DNA of 49,424 bases from an uncultured Acidobacteriota bacterium (GCA_902825985.1 CADEDC010000041.1:1-49424), one strand, 5' to 3'. Positions 16,325 to 24,782 are shown, numbered from the stretch's first letter. The notes: generated by a model from the letters alone, not told the origin. Program-made: numbers and translations.

Positions 16325-19222
16325 ATGTCACAGCGTGCCGCCAGGCTGGTTCTGTTCACGTGCATGGTGTTCTCCGCGATTCCCGCCATCGTCCACGCGC
16401 AGGGTGCGATTTCCGGCGTCGTCACCGATACGTCGGGGGCGGTGCTCCCCGGCGTGACGATTGAAGCGACGAGCCCGGTGCTCATCGAGAAGGTCCGCGC
16501 CACGGTCACCGACGCCCAGGGCCTCTATTCGCTGGTCGACTTGCGGCCCGGCACCTACGTCGTGACGTTCGCGCTGAGCGGCTTCACCACGCTCAGGCGC
16601 GAAGACCTGCAGCTGTCGTCGAACGTCACCCTGCCGGTGAACGTCGAACTCCGGGTCGGTGGTCTCGAGGAGACCCTCACCGTGTCCGGGCAGGCCGCTG
16701 TCGTCGACGTGCGCAATGCTGCCCGAACCGCGGTGCTGCCGCGCGACCTGCTCGATGCACTGCCGACGTCGCGCACCTACACGACCGCCGGGGCCATCGT
16801 CCCCGGCATCAAGCTGACGAAGCCGGACATCGGCGGCACGCAGGCGGTGCAGCAGGCCTATCCCGTCTCGCGCGGCATGGTCAACCATGCCGACAACATG
16901 ATGATGATCGACGGCATGCCGGTGAAACTCAACGGCACGACGTCACAGGCCTACACCAATTTCTCGATGGTCGAGGAAGTGACCTATCAGACCACCGGCA
17001 TCGCTGCCGACACGTCGGGCGGCGGCGTGCGGGTGAACATGATCCCGAAGGACGGCGGGAACGCCTACCAGGGCTACTTCTTCGCCGGTGGCTCATCCGG
17101 CGCCTGGCAGAGCAGCAACATCACCGACGCACTCCGCACGCGCGGGCTGCCGTCGCCGACGTCCACCGACTACCTGTACGACATGAACCCCTCGTTCGGA
17201 GGGCCATTGAAGCGCGACGCGCTCTGGTTCTTTGGCTCCTACCGGCGTCTCGTGCTGAACACGCGGCCTGGCGGTACGTACGCCGATGGCCGGCCCGCCA
17301 TCGAGGATCAATGGGTGGACAGTGCCTCCGCCCGGGTCACCTGGCAGCTGTCGACGAAGCACCGCCTGACCGTCTACAAGGACCGCGCGTTCAAGGGCAA
17401 GGGACACGACTTCACCGATCTGGTCCCGGCCGAGGTCTCGCCGGCGCTCATCGATCCCGAGACGGCGGCCAGCAAGCGCGACCCGAAGGTCTACTACATC
17501 GGCTATGCGAAGTGGACCTCGACGGTCAGCAACAAGCTGCTGGTCGAGAACGGGCTGTCGCTGGCCATCAACAACTACTCGATCATCTATCAGCCGGGCA
17601 TCGCGGCTCCGGCGGGCTCGCCGGACTTCTACACCAGCTTTCCGCGGATCGACATCCTGCGCGGCACGCTGACCGGCGCGTCGGACTTCACCGCGAACGT
17701 CCAGAAACAGGTGGCCTACGCGGTCTCGTCCGCCGTCACCTACGTCACCGGTTCGCACAACCTGAAGGCGGGGATCCAGTGGCGGTTCGGCCCTGTCGAG
17801 TCGCAGGTCGACTCGACGAACGGCGACCTCAACGCGCGGTATCGGAACGGCGTCGCCGACAGCGTCACGGTTCGCAACGCGCCGGTGTACGCCAAGCAGT
17901 ACCTGAACGCCGACCTCGGGATCTTCGTCCAGGACTCCTGGACGATCCGCCGCCTCACGCTGAATCCCGGCCTCCGGTTCGAGTACTTGAGCGCGGAAGC
18001 GCGGGCGACGGCGGCCGGTGCCGGCCGCTTCGTGCCCGAACGGCGCTTCGACGGGTTCATCCCCGACCAGCCGACATGGAAGGACGTCGCGCCGCGTCTC
18101 GGGCTCGCCTACGACGTCTTCGGCGATGCCAAGACGGCAGTGCGGGCGAGTGCCAGCAAGTACATGAACCAGAACTCCACCGACATCGTGAGCCGTTACA
18201 ACCCGATGTCCCAGCAGAGCGACCGACGCAACTGGTTCGACTGCGACGTGCGGGTCGGCACCTCCACCTGTTCCGGCCTGGCGCTGCCGACCAACGGCGA
18301 CGGCATCCCGCAGGACAACGAGATTGGTCCGACCGGCAACCGCAACTTCGGCACCTCCACCGGCCGCCGTCCGGACGCCAATCTGCGCCGACAGTACAAC
18401 TGGGACTACAGCGTCGGCGTCGATCACGCCGTGACCTCCGCGCTGTCGATCACCGGCGCCTGGTATCACCGCACCTTCTACAACGTCGAGGGGCAGTACA
18501 ACGCCCTCATCGACCCGGTGACGGACTGGACGGCCTTCCAGACGAGCAATCCGCTGACCGGCGAGCCGATGACGATGTTCAACCTCAATCCGTCGAAGCT
18601 GGGCCTGGTCGACCTCGTGGATCGCAACTCCGATGTGAACACGCGGATCTACACCGGGTTCGAGGCCAGCTTCCGCCTGCGGCTGCCGCGCGGTGCCACG
18701 GCGCTCGGCGGCTGGATGCGCGAGCGGACGCAGACCGTGACGTGCGACACCAGCAATCCGAACCAGTTCCTCTACTGCGACCAGACCGGCGAGCGCCTGC
18801 AGGACCTGGGCATGGTGCCGGGCATCCCCTACCTGAACGAGTACAAGCTCGCCGCCTCCTATCCGCTGCCCGGCCGCACCAGCGTGAGCGTCTCGATCCT
18901 GAGCTACCCGGGCCCGCAGCTTCGTGTCGACTGGACACCGGGCGCCGCGGTGTTTCCGAACGGCCAGCGGACACAGCCGGTGAACGTGCCGCTCATCGCG
19001 CCGGGCACGAAGTACGGCGATCGGTGGAACCAGGTCGACCTGGGTTTCAAGAAGTCACTGCGCCTCGGCCGGACCCAGGTGGAGGGGCAGCTCGACGTCT
19101 TCAACGCCTTCAACTCGAGCGCCGTGCTCACGCAGCTGCAGGTGTTCGGACCGACGCTCGATCGGCCCAGTGCGATCCTCCAGGGGCGCCTGATGCGGCT
19201 GTCCGCCGGTTTCCGCTTCTGA
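16325..19222 (+). CDS. Oar-like TonB-dependent outer-membrane receptor 1
   Basis: A 965-residue outer-membrane receptor. Residues 1-26 are a signal peptide ending IVHAQ. Residues ~27-105 are a carboxypeptidase-regulatory-like domain (GAISGVVTDTSGAVLPGVTI). A TonB plug follows at about 130-240, with DNMMMIDGMPV and DTSGGGVRVNMIPKDGGN, then a beta barrel ending in DVFNAFNSSAVL and a terminal phenylalanine (LSAGFRF), the usual outer-membrane signal. Substrate is unknown; Acidobacteriota encode many such receptors for oligosaccharides, peptides or siderophores. ATG 16325 is chosen because GAGGA lies 7 bp upstream and the signal peptide begins there, although the frame is open to 16247. It has no clear operon partner. 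Confidence 0.93.
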   Translation: MSQRAARLVLFTCMVFSAIPAIVHAQGAISGVVTDTSGAVLPGVTIEATSPVLIEKVRATVTDAQGLYSLVDLRPGTYVVTFALSGFTTLRREDLQLSSNVTLPVNVELRVGGLEETLTVSGQAAVVDVRNAARTAVLPRDLLDALPTSRTYTTAGAIVPGIKLTKPDIGGTQAVQQAYPVSRGMVNHADNMMMIDGMPVKLNGTTSQAYTNFSMVEEVTYQTTGIAADTSGGGVRVNMIPKDGGNAYQGYFFAGGSSGAWQSSNITDALRTRGLPSPTSTDYLYDMNPSFGGPLKRDALWFFGSYRRLVLNTRPGGTYADGRPAIEDQWVDSASARVTWQLSTKHRLTVYKDRAFKGKGHDFTDLVPAEVSPALIDPETAASKRDPKVYYIGYAKWTSTVSNKLLVENGLSLAINNYSIIYQPGIAAPAGSPDFYTSFPRIDILRGTLTGASDFTANVQKQVAYAVSSAVTYVTGSHNLKAGIQWRFGPVESQVDSTNGDLNARYRNGVADSVTVRNAPVYAKQYLNADLGIFVQDSWTIRRLTLNPGLRFEYLSAEARATAAGAGRFVPERRFDGFIPDQPTWKDVAPRLGLAYDVFGDAKTAVRASASKYMNQNSTDIVSRYNPMSQQSDRRNWFDCDVRVGTSTCSGLALPTNGDGIPQDNEIGPTGNRNFGTSTGRRPDANLRRQYNWDYSVGVDHAVTSALSITGAWYHRTFYNVEGQYNALIDPVTDWTAFQTSNPLTGEPMTMFNLNPSKLGLVDLVDRNSDVNTRIYTGFEASFRLRLPRGATALGGWMRERTQTVTCDTSNPNQFLYCDQTGERLQDLGMVPGIPYLNEYKLAASYPLPGRTSVSVSILSYPGPQLRVDWTPGAAVFPNGQRTQPVNVPLIAPGTKYGDRWNQVDLGFKKSLRLGRTQVEGQLDVFNAFNSSAVLTQLQVFGPTLDRPSAILQGRLMRLSAGFRF

Positions 19223-19261
19223 GCGGTCGGCTTCTGGTCGCGGGGCGCTGGTCCTGACGGC

Positions 19262-19293
19262 GGTGACCGCGTCGAGCCGTCGGCGCGGTCACC
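19262..19293. terminator. Candidate bidirectional transcription terminator hairpin
   Basis: Perfect 9-bp arms, GGTGACCGC at 19262-19270 and GCGGTCACC at 19285-19293, flank a 14-nt loop between two converging reading frames. No T run follows on either strand, so termination is inferred only from the position and stem strength. Confidence 0.35.
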
Positions 19294-19304
19294 AGCGCGG
19301 CGGC

Positions 19305-19547
19305 TCAGAACGTCAGCTGCCCGCCGATCTGCACGAGGCGGGCATCGAGGATTGACGTCGGCCGGCGCCACTGTCCGCCGAACGTGTTGTTGATGGCCAG
19401 GATCGTGTTGGCGTTCAGCACGTTGTAGACGTCCAGGTTGGCCTGCAGGCGCATGCGGCCGCCGAGCGCGAGCTGCTTCGACACTCGCAGGTCGAGCTGC
19501 GTCTGCCGCCGCTCGAACTGCGGCTCACGATGTCCGCGCCCGGCAGA
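19305..19547 (-). pseudogene. C-terminal remnant of an Oar-like TonB-dependent receptor
   Basis: The minus strand encodes about 80 codons that match the end of a TonB receptor barrel: QTQLDLRVSKQLALGGRMRL, then ANLDVYNVLNANTILAINN, then FGGQWRRPTSILDARLVQIG ending GGQLTF and a TGA stop at 19305. The intact receptors in this window end the same way (DVFNAFN...QGRLMRL and QGRLVRL). There is an in-frame stop at 19548-19550, no start codon and no signal peptide, plug or upstream barrel. The remainder of the gene is absent, and the space is taken by the promoter of the next gene. It is a truncated leftover, probably of recombination between receptor paralogues. Confidence 0.8.
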
Positions 19548-19578
19548 TCAGCGGGGGCGGATGCGATATTCTCGCAGC

Positions 19579-20385
19579 ATGAGATGGTTCAGAAGAACGC
19601 TGTTCCTGGGTGTCGTGATGGCGGCGGCGCCGACCGCGCACGCGCAGGAGGAGCCGATCGAAACGAGACTCGAAAAGGTGGCCGGACTGAAGCCGGCCGA
19701 CGTCCGCGCGTTCTTCGCGACGCTCCGCAGCGGACTGGCGAGCGGCAACACTCGCGCGGTCTGCGCACTCGTCGCCTATCCCTTGCCGCAGCCGTCGGGG
19801 CCCGTGAGTTCAGCCGCCGATTGCGCCGCACGCTATGACGACATCTTCACCATCGCCGTTCGCCGCACCGTCGGGCGCGCGCAGTTCGACGAGCTGTTCG
19901 TCGCACCGACCGCCGTCGTCTTCGGCTATGGCGAACTGTGGTTCGCGCGCTGCCAGGGCGTCGCGTGCCCGGACGGCGCCCTGCGGATCACCCAGGTGAA
20001 CGGTGCGGGCGACGGCACGCTGAAGCCGCCAGCCGGCAAGACGTTGCTGGCCTGCGCCATGGCCGGCGCCGGCGGAGGACGCTGGGCGACGCTCACCGCC
20101 GATGGCGACGGTGGCGCGGTGCTGCGCATCTGGATGCCGTCGGCCGGACTCCATGCCACGTCGCCGCCTGCGATCCTCCTGAAGAGCCAGCCCGTGTCGC
20201 AGCCGGCGTCGCCACGGTGTGCTTTCCGGACCCATGCGTTCACCGACGCCACGACCAGCTACACGGTGGTCAGCGAGACGATGTGCGCCGAACTGGACGA
20301 CCGGATTCCGCCCATGGGCACGGTCGGCGTGGTGACGCGCGCGACCGGCGGCGCTGCCCCGGACACCATCTGGTGCATCCAGTAG
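19579..20385 (+). CDS. Hypothetical secreted protein
   Basis: A 268-residue exported protein of unrecognised family. Residues 1-23 are a signal peptide (MRWFRRTLFLGVVMAAAPTA, then HAQ). The mature part starts EEPIETRLEKVAGLKPADVRAFFATLRSGLAS, which resembles domains of lipoproteins that accompany nutritional-stress or lysozyme-inhibitor-like proteins, but this is weak. Four or more cysteines (CALVAYP, CAARYDD, CQGVACPDG, CAFRTH) suggest disulfides in the periplasm. ATG 19579 is preferred over ATG 19561 because the signal peptide starts there and a -10-like TATTCT ends 7 bp upstream. Function unknown. Confidence 0.75.
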   Translation: MRWFRRTLFLGVVMAAAPTAHAQEEPIETRLEKVAGLKPADVRAFFATLRSGLASGNTRAVCALVAYPLPQPSGPVSSAADCAARYDDIFTIAVRRTVGRAQFDELFVAPTAVVFGYGELWFARCQGVACPDGALRITQVNGAGDGTLKPPAGKTLLACAMAGAGGGRWATLTADGDGGAVLRIWMPSAGLHATSPPAILLKSQPVSQPASPRCAFRTHAFTDATTSYTVVSETMCAELDDRIPPMGTVGVVTRATGGAAPDTIWCIQ

Positions 20386-20476
20386 CCGCACGTCGGCATC
20401 GGCGTGGACGACGGAGAGGCCACCCCGGCACCCGACCGTCAGGCCTCACGCCGAGATGGTGCGCTATGCTCCTGTC

Positions 20477-20560
20477 GTGAGCGGCCCGCTTTCCGGTTTC
20501 GTGATCGCTCGTCCCTGCCGCCCGGTCCTGCGGCCGGCCGACGCTCCGCATCGATGCTGA
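20477..20560 (+). CDS. Possible 27-residue leader ORF
   Basis: A GTG-initiated frame of 27 codons (MSGPLSGFVIARP at its start) ends in a TGA overlapping the ATG region of the next gene by 7 bp. A -10-like TATGCT ends 6 bp before the GTG, the same geometry seen at several start codons in this window. It may be a translated leader that couples to the downstream gene, or chance. No homology is recognised. Confidence 0.22.
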   Translation: MSGPLSGFVIARPCRPVLRPADAPHRC

Positions 20561-20991
20561 CGCTGTGGCTGCCGGCGCTGATTCCGTCGTGGCGGTTCTT
20601 CGATCGCATCGGGCCGGCGCCGTCGATCGAGTACAGCCTGGCGGCCGGGGATGACGACTGGCGGGACGTGCGACCCCGGCCGGCGCGGGTGTCGCAGGTC
20701 GCGATGGTCGGCCGGCTGCTCTGGAACCGGCGCTGGAACGAGCGGCTGTATCTGATCAGCTGCGCCGAACGCCTGCTCGACGATCCCACCATCGAGCGGG
20801 TCGACGAGCTGTGCTCGCGCGTCGCCGAAATCGTGCGCGCCGAGCACGGCGCACCAGGTGACGCCGCGGCCGTGTCCATACGCATCCGTATCGTCGAGGC
20901 CACGCGCCAGGACGGGCGCATTGTCCGGCGGGTGGTGTTCGTCTCCGACGCCCGCCCGCTGGCGGGTGGCAGCCGCCCGGCCGCTCGATGA
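20554..20991 (+). CDS. Conserved hypothetical protein paired with an HTTM-like membrane protein
   Basis: A 145-residue cytoplasmic protein of unassigned function. Visible features are MLTLWLPALIPSWRFFDRIG at the start, RPRPARVSQVAMVGRLLWN, and NERLYLISCAERLLDDP, which look like conserved core motifs because they are rich in aromatic residues. It has no signal peptide and no enzyme motif. The gene overlaps the following membrane-protein gene by 4 bp (ATGA), and from memory similar small proteins are found next to HTTM-domain genes in proteobacteria, so the two probably act together. The frame is open upstream to 20404, but the N-terminus looks natural at ATG 20554. Confidence 0.7.
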   Translation: MLTLWLPALIPSWRFFDRIGPAPSIEYSLAAGDDDWRDVRPRPARVSQVAMVGRLLWNRRWNERLYLISCAERLLDDPTIERVDELCSRVAEIVRAEHGAPGDAAAVSIRIRIVEATRQDGRIVRRVVFVSDARPLAGGSRPAAR

Positions 20992-21686
20992 CCTTCGACA
21001 CCGCGCAGCGGCTGACCGAGATCCTGCTCGCCCTTGCCTTCGTGCAGCAGGGGCTGGAACATCTGGCCGGACCGCGCCGCGATCGTCCGTGGGCGGTGGC
21101 GCAGGTCACGCTGGCACTCGGCGTTGCCTGGGGCGTCGCACCGGTACTGTCCGAGGGGCTGCTGTTGCTGGTCAGCATCGCTACGATCCGGCACTTCCGT
21201 GGGCCGTACAACGGCGGCAGCGACCGCATGCGGCTGCTCGTGCTGTCCTGTTTGTGGCTGTCACGTGTCGCCCCGACGGTGTTCTGGCAGCGTGCGGCCC
21301 TCGGGTATCTGGCGGCGCAGCTCGTGCTGTCATACACGATCGCCGGCTGGGTGAAGCTCGCGAACCCGGACTGGCGGAGCGGGCGCGCGCTCGGCGACGT
21401 CTTCGCGTTTTCCGTGTATCCGGTCAGCGAGGCGCTGCGCGCCTGGGCCGACGCCCCGCGGGTCCTCCGTGCCGTCGCGTGGCTGGCGATCGCGTTCGAA
21501 GTCCTGTTCCCGCTCGCGTTGCTGCACGGATCCACCCTGGCGGCGGCGCTTGTCGTCGCGCTCGCCTTCCACCTGATCAACGCAGCCGTCTTCGGCCTGA
21601 ACCGCTTCGTCTGGATCTGGCTGGCCGGCTATCCCAGCCTGTGGTGGTTCCAACAGGCAACCCTCGCGCACCTGTTCGAACGGTAG
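20988..21686 (+). CDS. HTTM/vitamin K gamma-carboxylase-like integral membrane protein
   Basis: A 232-residue membrane protein with about six hydrophobic segments. Motifs fit HTTM (horizontally transferred transmembrane) proteins, relatives of vitamin K-dependent gamma-carboxylase: FRGPYNGGSDRMRLLVLSCLW, then YTIAGWVKLANPDWRSGRAL, then AFHLINAAVFGLNRFVWIWL with a conserved His-plus-Asn region and YPSLWW at the end. Length is shorter than eukaryotic carboxylases, as usual for bacterial HTTM proteins. Its reaction is unknown. It starts in an ATGA overlap with the preceding gene and is followed 13 bp later by a secreted protein gene, so the three may form one locus. Confidence 0.72.
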   Translation: MTFDTAQRLTEILLALAFVQQGLEHLAGPRRDRPWAVAQVTLALGVAWGVAPVLSEGLLLLVSIATIRHFRGPYNGGSDRMRLLVLSCLWLSRVAPTVFWQRAALGYLAAQLVLSYTIAGWVKLANPDWRSGRALGDVFAFSVYPVSEALRAWADAPRVLRAVAWLAIAFEVLFPLALLHGSTLAAALVVALAFHLINAAVFGLNRFVWIWLAGYPSLWWFQQATLAHLFER

Positions 21687-21699
21687 AATGGCAGACGCC

Positions 21700-22605
21700 A
21701 TGGCCCGTCGGTTGGTGTTGCTGATCGTGGCGGCGGGTGCTGCCGTCGTCGCGGTGGGTTCGACCGCGACCCCCACCCTGCTGACGGTGCGCCCGTACGC
21801 GCGCGTGTCGTTTGCGGCCGTCAACGAGATGAGCGGCCTCGTGAAGAGCCGCCGCTACGGCGACACCTACTGGACGCACAACGACAGCGGCGATCAGGCA
21901 CGCATCTTCGCGATTCGCGAAGACGGCGCCGTGCGCGGGTCGGGCATCGCCATCGCGAGAGCCCGCAACATCGACTGGGAGGACATCGCCATCGACGGCG
22001 GTACGCTCTACCTCGCCGACGTCGGCAACAACTTCAACATGCGCCGCGACCTCGGCGTCTATGCCGTCAGGGAGCCGGACCCATCGTCGACCGTCGCGGT
22101 CCCGGAATTCACCTGGCTGCCGATTGCCTACCCCGACCAGCGGGCGTTTCCCCCGACCGCGGATGGCCTCCGCTTCGACTGCGAGGCGATCGTGGTCATC
22201 CGCGGCACCCTGTTCTTCATCACGAAGCATCGAACCTCGCCGAGCAGACTGGGCGTCGACGCGAATCTCTACCGTCTGGATACGCGCCACCGCGATCGGG
22301 CCAACGTCCTGACGAAGGTCGATCACCATGCCAGCCTCGGCGGCGCCGTGACGGCCGCTGACGTGTCGCCGGACGGACGGACGCTCGCCGTGCTGGCGGT
22401 GGGCCGTCGGCCGACGATTTGGCTGTTCGACACGACGGCGGCGGGCGATCGCTTCTTCCAGTCGGACGCCAGACGCCTCGTCCTGCGCGATCTGAAGCAG
22501 GCCGAGGCGATGGCGTTCCGCGACGACGACACACTCATCGTGGGCAACGAGCAGCGCGATCTGTACAGGATTCCGCTGCGGCGGTTCACCCGCGCCGTCA
22601 GCTGA
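21700..22605 (+). CDS. Secreted beta-propeller-like protein of unknown function
   Basis: A 301-residue exported protein. Residues 1-25 are a signal peptide (MARRLVLLIVAAGAAVVAVG). The mature chain has blade-like repeats: EMSGLVKSRRYGDTYWTHND, then ARIFAIREDG, NIDWEDIAIDGGTLYLADVG, and DVSPDGRTLAVLAVGRRPTI. WTHNDSGD and DWEDIA recur in secreted esterase-like or phytase-like propeller proteins, but no catalytic site is certain. ATG 21700 is chosen because a -10-like TAGAAT (21684-21689) lies just upstream and the signal peptide begins there; ATG 21688 would add four residues. It ends 145 bp before the SLOG-effector gene. Confidence 0.75.
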   Translation: MARRLVLLIVAAGAAVVAVGSTATPTLLTVRPYARVSFAAVNEMSGLVKSRRYGDTYWTHNDSGDQARIFAIREDGAVRGSGIAIARARNIDWEDIAIDGGTLYLADVGNNFNMRRDLGVYAVREPDPSSTVAVPEFTWLPIAYPDQRAFPPTADGLRFDCEAIVVIRGTLFFITKHRTSPSRLGVDANLYRLDTRHRDRANVLTKVDHHASLGGAVTAADVSPDGRTLAVLAVGRRPTIWLFDTTAAGDRFFQSDARRLVLRDLKQAEAMAFRDDDTLIVGNEQRDLYRIPLRRFTRAVS

Positions 22606-22736
22606 GCGGCGCCAGCCGCCCGCACGTCAGCCGACGAGCGCCGCCGGCTCGATGACGTGTCGTCCGGGCGTCGCCGCGACGGCGGCGGCGAGCAGCGCCG
22701 CGCGGGATGAGACAGCGAACCCATGCCGAGACATCC

Positions 22737-22742
22737 TATAAT
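22737..22742 (+). promoter_or_regulatory. Consensus -10 box of the SLOG-effector gene
   Basis: A perfect TATAAT ends 8 bp before the ATG at 22751. The gap CCGTCGCC has no ribosome-binding site. The transcript would start at or within a base or two of the ATG. No -35 box with 16-18 bp spacing is evident. Confidence 0.55.
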
Positions 22743-22750
22743 CCGTCGCC

Positions 22751-23722
22751 ATGGCGAGAATGCTGGTCATTGGCTCCTTCCAGGCCGACGAGCCGCGATG
22801 CGGCGAGTTCACCACGGCGCTGGGGCGTGAGATCGCGGACGCCGGGCACGAACTGCTGAACGGCTGCCGCAACGAGCTGGATCGGCTGGTAGCAACCAGC
22901 GCCGGCGAGCGGGTGGTGGCCAAGGGGGGCGATCCGAGTGCGTTCATCACCTCCTACGTGCGCGATGCGGCACCGGTGCACCAGGTCGGCACCATCCTCG
23001 CGTCCCGGTGCCCCAACTGGGCGTCGCTCGCGTCGCCTGGTCTCGTCGTGCCGGAGACGATTCAGCAGTGCGACGTCATCCTCGTGGTCGGCGGCACCGA
23101 CGGGACCGAGTGCGCGGCCAACTGGGGCCGTATCGCGCAGAAGCCGATCGTGCCGGTGGCGGCGTTCGGCGGCGCCGCGGCGCGGATCTACGACTCCGAG
23201 CTGACGGTGTTCCAGGAGAAGTACGCCGACCGGATCGACCGGGCCGAGTACGAGCGGCTGAATCAGATTCCGGGGGATCTGGCGCGGCTGGCGAAGGACG
23301 TGGTGGCGGTGGCCGGAAACGCCGTGACCCCGCGCCAGGTGTTCGTGGCGATGTCGTTCGCCGAGGACCCGCGTTTCGAGGATGCCTATGAGTCGATCCA
23401 GCTGGTGTGCGCAAGCCTTGGCTACGATGCCGCCCGGATCACCAGCGCCAACGCCGTCGATCGCATCGTCCCCGAGATCCTGATGCGCATCAAGCGGGCG
23501 GCCTTCGTCATCGTGGACGTCAGTGATGCCCGGCCCAACGTCTACTACGAACTGGGCGTCGCCCAGGGCGCTGGCAAGAAGGTGGTGGTCACGGCGTTCA
23601 AGGGCACCGACCTCCCCTTCGACATCGCCGACATTCCGGTCATCTTCTGGGAAGGGCAGAAGCAGCTGAAGGAGCGGCTCCGTGACCGCCTGGAGTCGAT
23701 CACGTCGCGTCAGGCGCGCTGA
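22751..23722 (+). CDS. SLOG-domain protein fused to a deoxyribosyltransferase/TIR-like domain
   Basis: A 323-residue two-domain protein. Residues 1-~190 resemble a SLOG (LOG/SMF-type) Rossmannoid nucleotide-binding domain: MLVIGSF at the start and VVGGTDGTECAANWG at 112-126, where GGxxGTxxx-like residues bind nucleotide in LOG proteins. Residues ~195-323 form a second domain: QVFVAMSFAEDPRFEDAYES, then AFVIVDVSD at 252-259 and PNVYYELGVAQG at 262-273, which matches nucleoside 2-deoxyribosyltransferase and TIR-like folds, with Glu267 in the position of the catalytic glutamate. Such fusions are known in nucleotide-sensing conflict systems, where the first domain senses a ligand and the second cleaves NAD or nucleotides. 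That role is inference; no partner genes of a known system adjoin. Confidence 0.8.
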   Translation: MARMLVIGSFQADEPRCGEFTTALGREIADAGHELLNGCRNELDRLVATSAGERVVAKGGDPSAFITSYVRDAAPVHQVGTILASRCPNWASLASPGLVVPETIQQCDVILVVGGTDGTECAANWGRIAQKPIVPVAAFGGAAARIYDSELTVFQEKYADRIDRAEYERLNQIPGDLARLAKDVVAVAGNAVTPRQVFVAMSFAEDPRFEDAYESIQLVCASLGYDAARITSANAVDRIVPEILMRIKRAAFVIVDVSDARPNVYYELGVAQGAGKKVVVTAFKGTDLPFDIADIPVIFWEGQKQLKERLRDRLESITSRQAR

Positions 23723-23812
23723 GCGCGCGCCGCCGTCGACCCGCCACGACGTACCGGTACAGCCCGCGCCTGACGGCTTGACCTGCCGAGCCTGTTCGGT
23801 CCAGCATGCCGC

Positions 23813-24253
23813 ATGTCCACGACCCCCTCGTCCAACCTTCCGTTACCGTATGGTCCCCCGATTTCGCTGACCCAGGCCAAGGTCATCATGGCGGCCGCCG
23901 AGCGTGAGGCCAATGCCCATCAGTGGCCGATGGCCATCGCCATCGTCGACAGCACCGGCCACCTCGCGATGTTCCAGCGGATCGACCAGACGCAACTCGG
24001 GAGCATGGAGGTGTCGGTCGCCAAGGCGATGACCGCGATCCGCTTCCGCCGCCCGACGAAGGTGTTCGAGGACGCCATCGCGGCGGGTGGCGCCGGGCTG
24101 CGGCTTGCCACGATGCCGGGGGTGGCGGCGCTCGAGGGCGGCGTGCCGATCGTTGTCGACGGTCAGGTGATTGGCGCGATCGGGGTGTCGGGGATGCTGT
24201 CGTCGCAGGACGCCCAGGTGGCGGCGGCCGGTCTCGCGGCGCTGGCCGGCTGA
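23813..24253 (+). CDS. GlcG/HbpS family haem-binding-like protein
   Basis: A 146-residue protein of the GlcG/HbpS family. The core reads ISLTQAKVIMAAAEREANAH, then MAIAIVDSTGHLAMFQRIDQ with a conserved His, SVAKAMTAIRFRRPT, and PGVAALEGGVPIVVDGQVIGAIGVSG. In Streptomyces, HbpS binds haem; in other bacteria members accompany glycolate or propanediol metabolism. No signal peptide is seen, so it is probably cytoplasmic. ATG 23813 is the first plausible start, but no ribosome site is obvious. It is separated by about 90 bp from the SLOG-effector gene and may be independent of it. Confidence 0.88.
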   Translation: MSTTPSSNLPLPYGPPISLTQAKVIMAAAEREANAHQWPMAIAIVDSTGHLAMFQRIDQTQLGSMEVSVAKAMTAIRFRRPTKVFEDAIAAGGAGLRLATMPGVAALEGGVPIVVDGQVIGAIGVSGMLSSQDAQVAAAGLAALAG

Positions 24254-24782
24254 CGTCGGCCGGCGCGCCGGGCGGTCCAGGCGCGCGGGGCGGCGTGCGC
24301 CCTGGTGCCGGCCGCGGCGTGACGCTCGCACCGTGGAGACGACGGGCGCCGGCCGGCCCGGCGAGCGGCGCCACACCGGCCACCGGCGCACGCCGGGCGG
24401 CACGTCGCCGGCGGCGTTGGCCCGCGGCACGCGCCGGGTTCTCGTGACACCGCCCGCTTTCTCACATCTCACAGCAACACTCCCGTCGCCTTTTTCGCCC
24501 GCCGGCGACAACGCGGTCGCCAGCCGCCGCGCGGCCACGGTTCGCCGCCGATAAAACCAACACGGTTGTCGACATGCCACCGCGCGCGAGCGACGGAAGT
24601 GTCGATTGCCGCGATCGCGACCCGTGCGACAACGGGGAAATCACCGGGTTCTGCGTGCGATTCGGCGACTTCGGCCGGTACGTGGCTTGCTCTGCAGCGA
24701 CACGTCCCGTGCACAACATCGGTGCGCTTGCCGCGCGCCTCTGTGACCACGCCGCCGCGGTGTGTTCGAAGGAGCCAGACAC
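24254..24782. other. Non-coding leader region before TonB receptor 2
   Basis: About 530 bp with no supported gene. The first ~200 bp are extremely G+C-rich with overlapping GCCGGC-type words; a relatively A+T-richer patch lies near 24455-24570. Frames open here on both strands are Arg/Pro-rich and unsupported. The long spacing fits a regulated promoter and leader for the receptor gene. No riboswitch fold is recognised. Confidence 0.6.

Noticed and set aside
22627..22733. 35-codon minus-strand frame upstream of the SLOG-effector gene
   Set aside because: Too short, no ribosome site, and it overlaps the promoter of the SLOG-effector gene.
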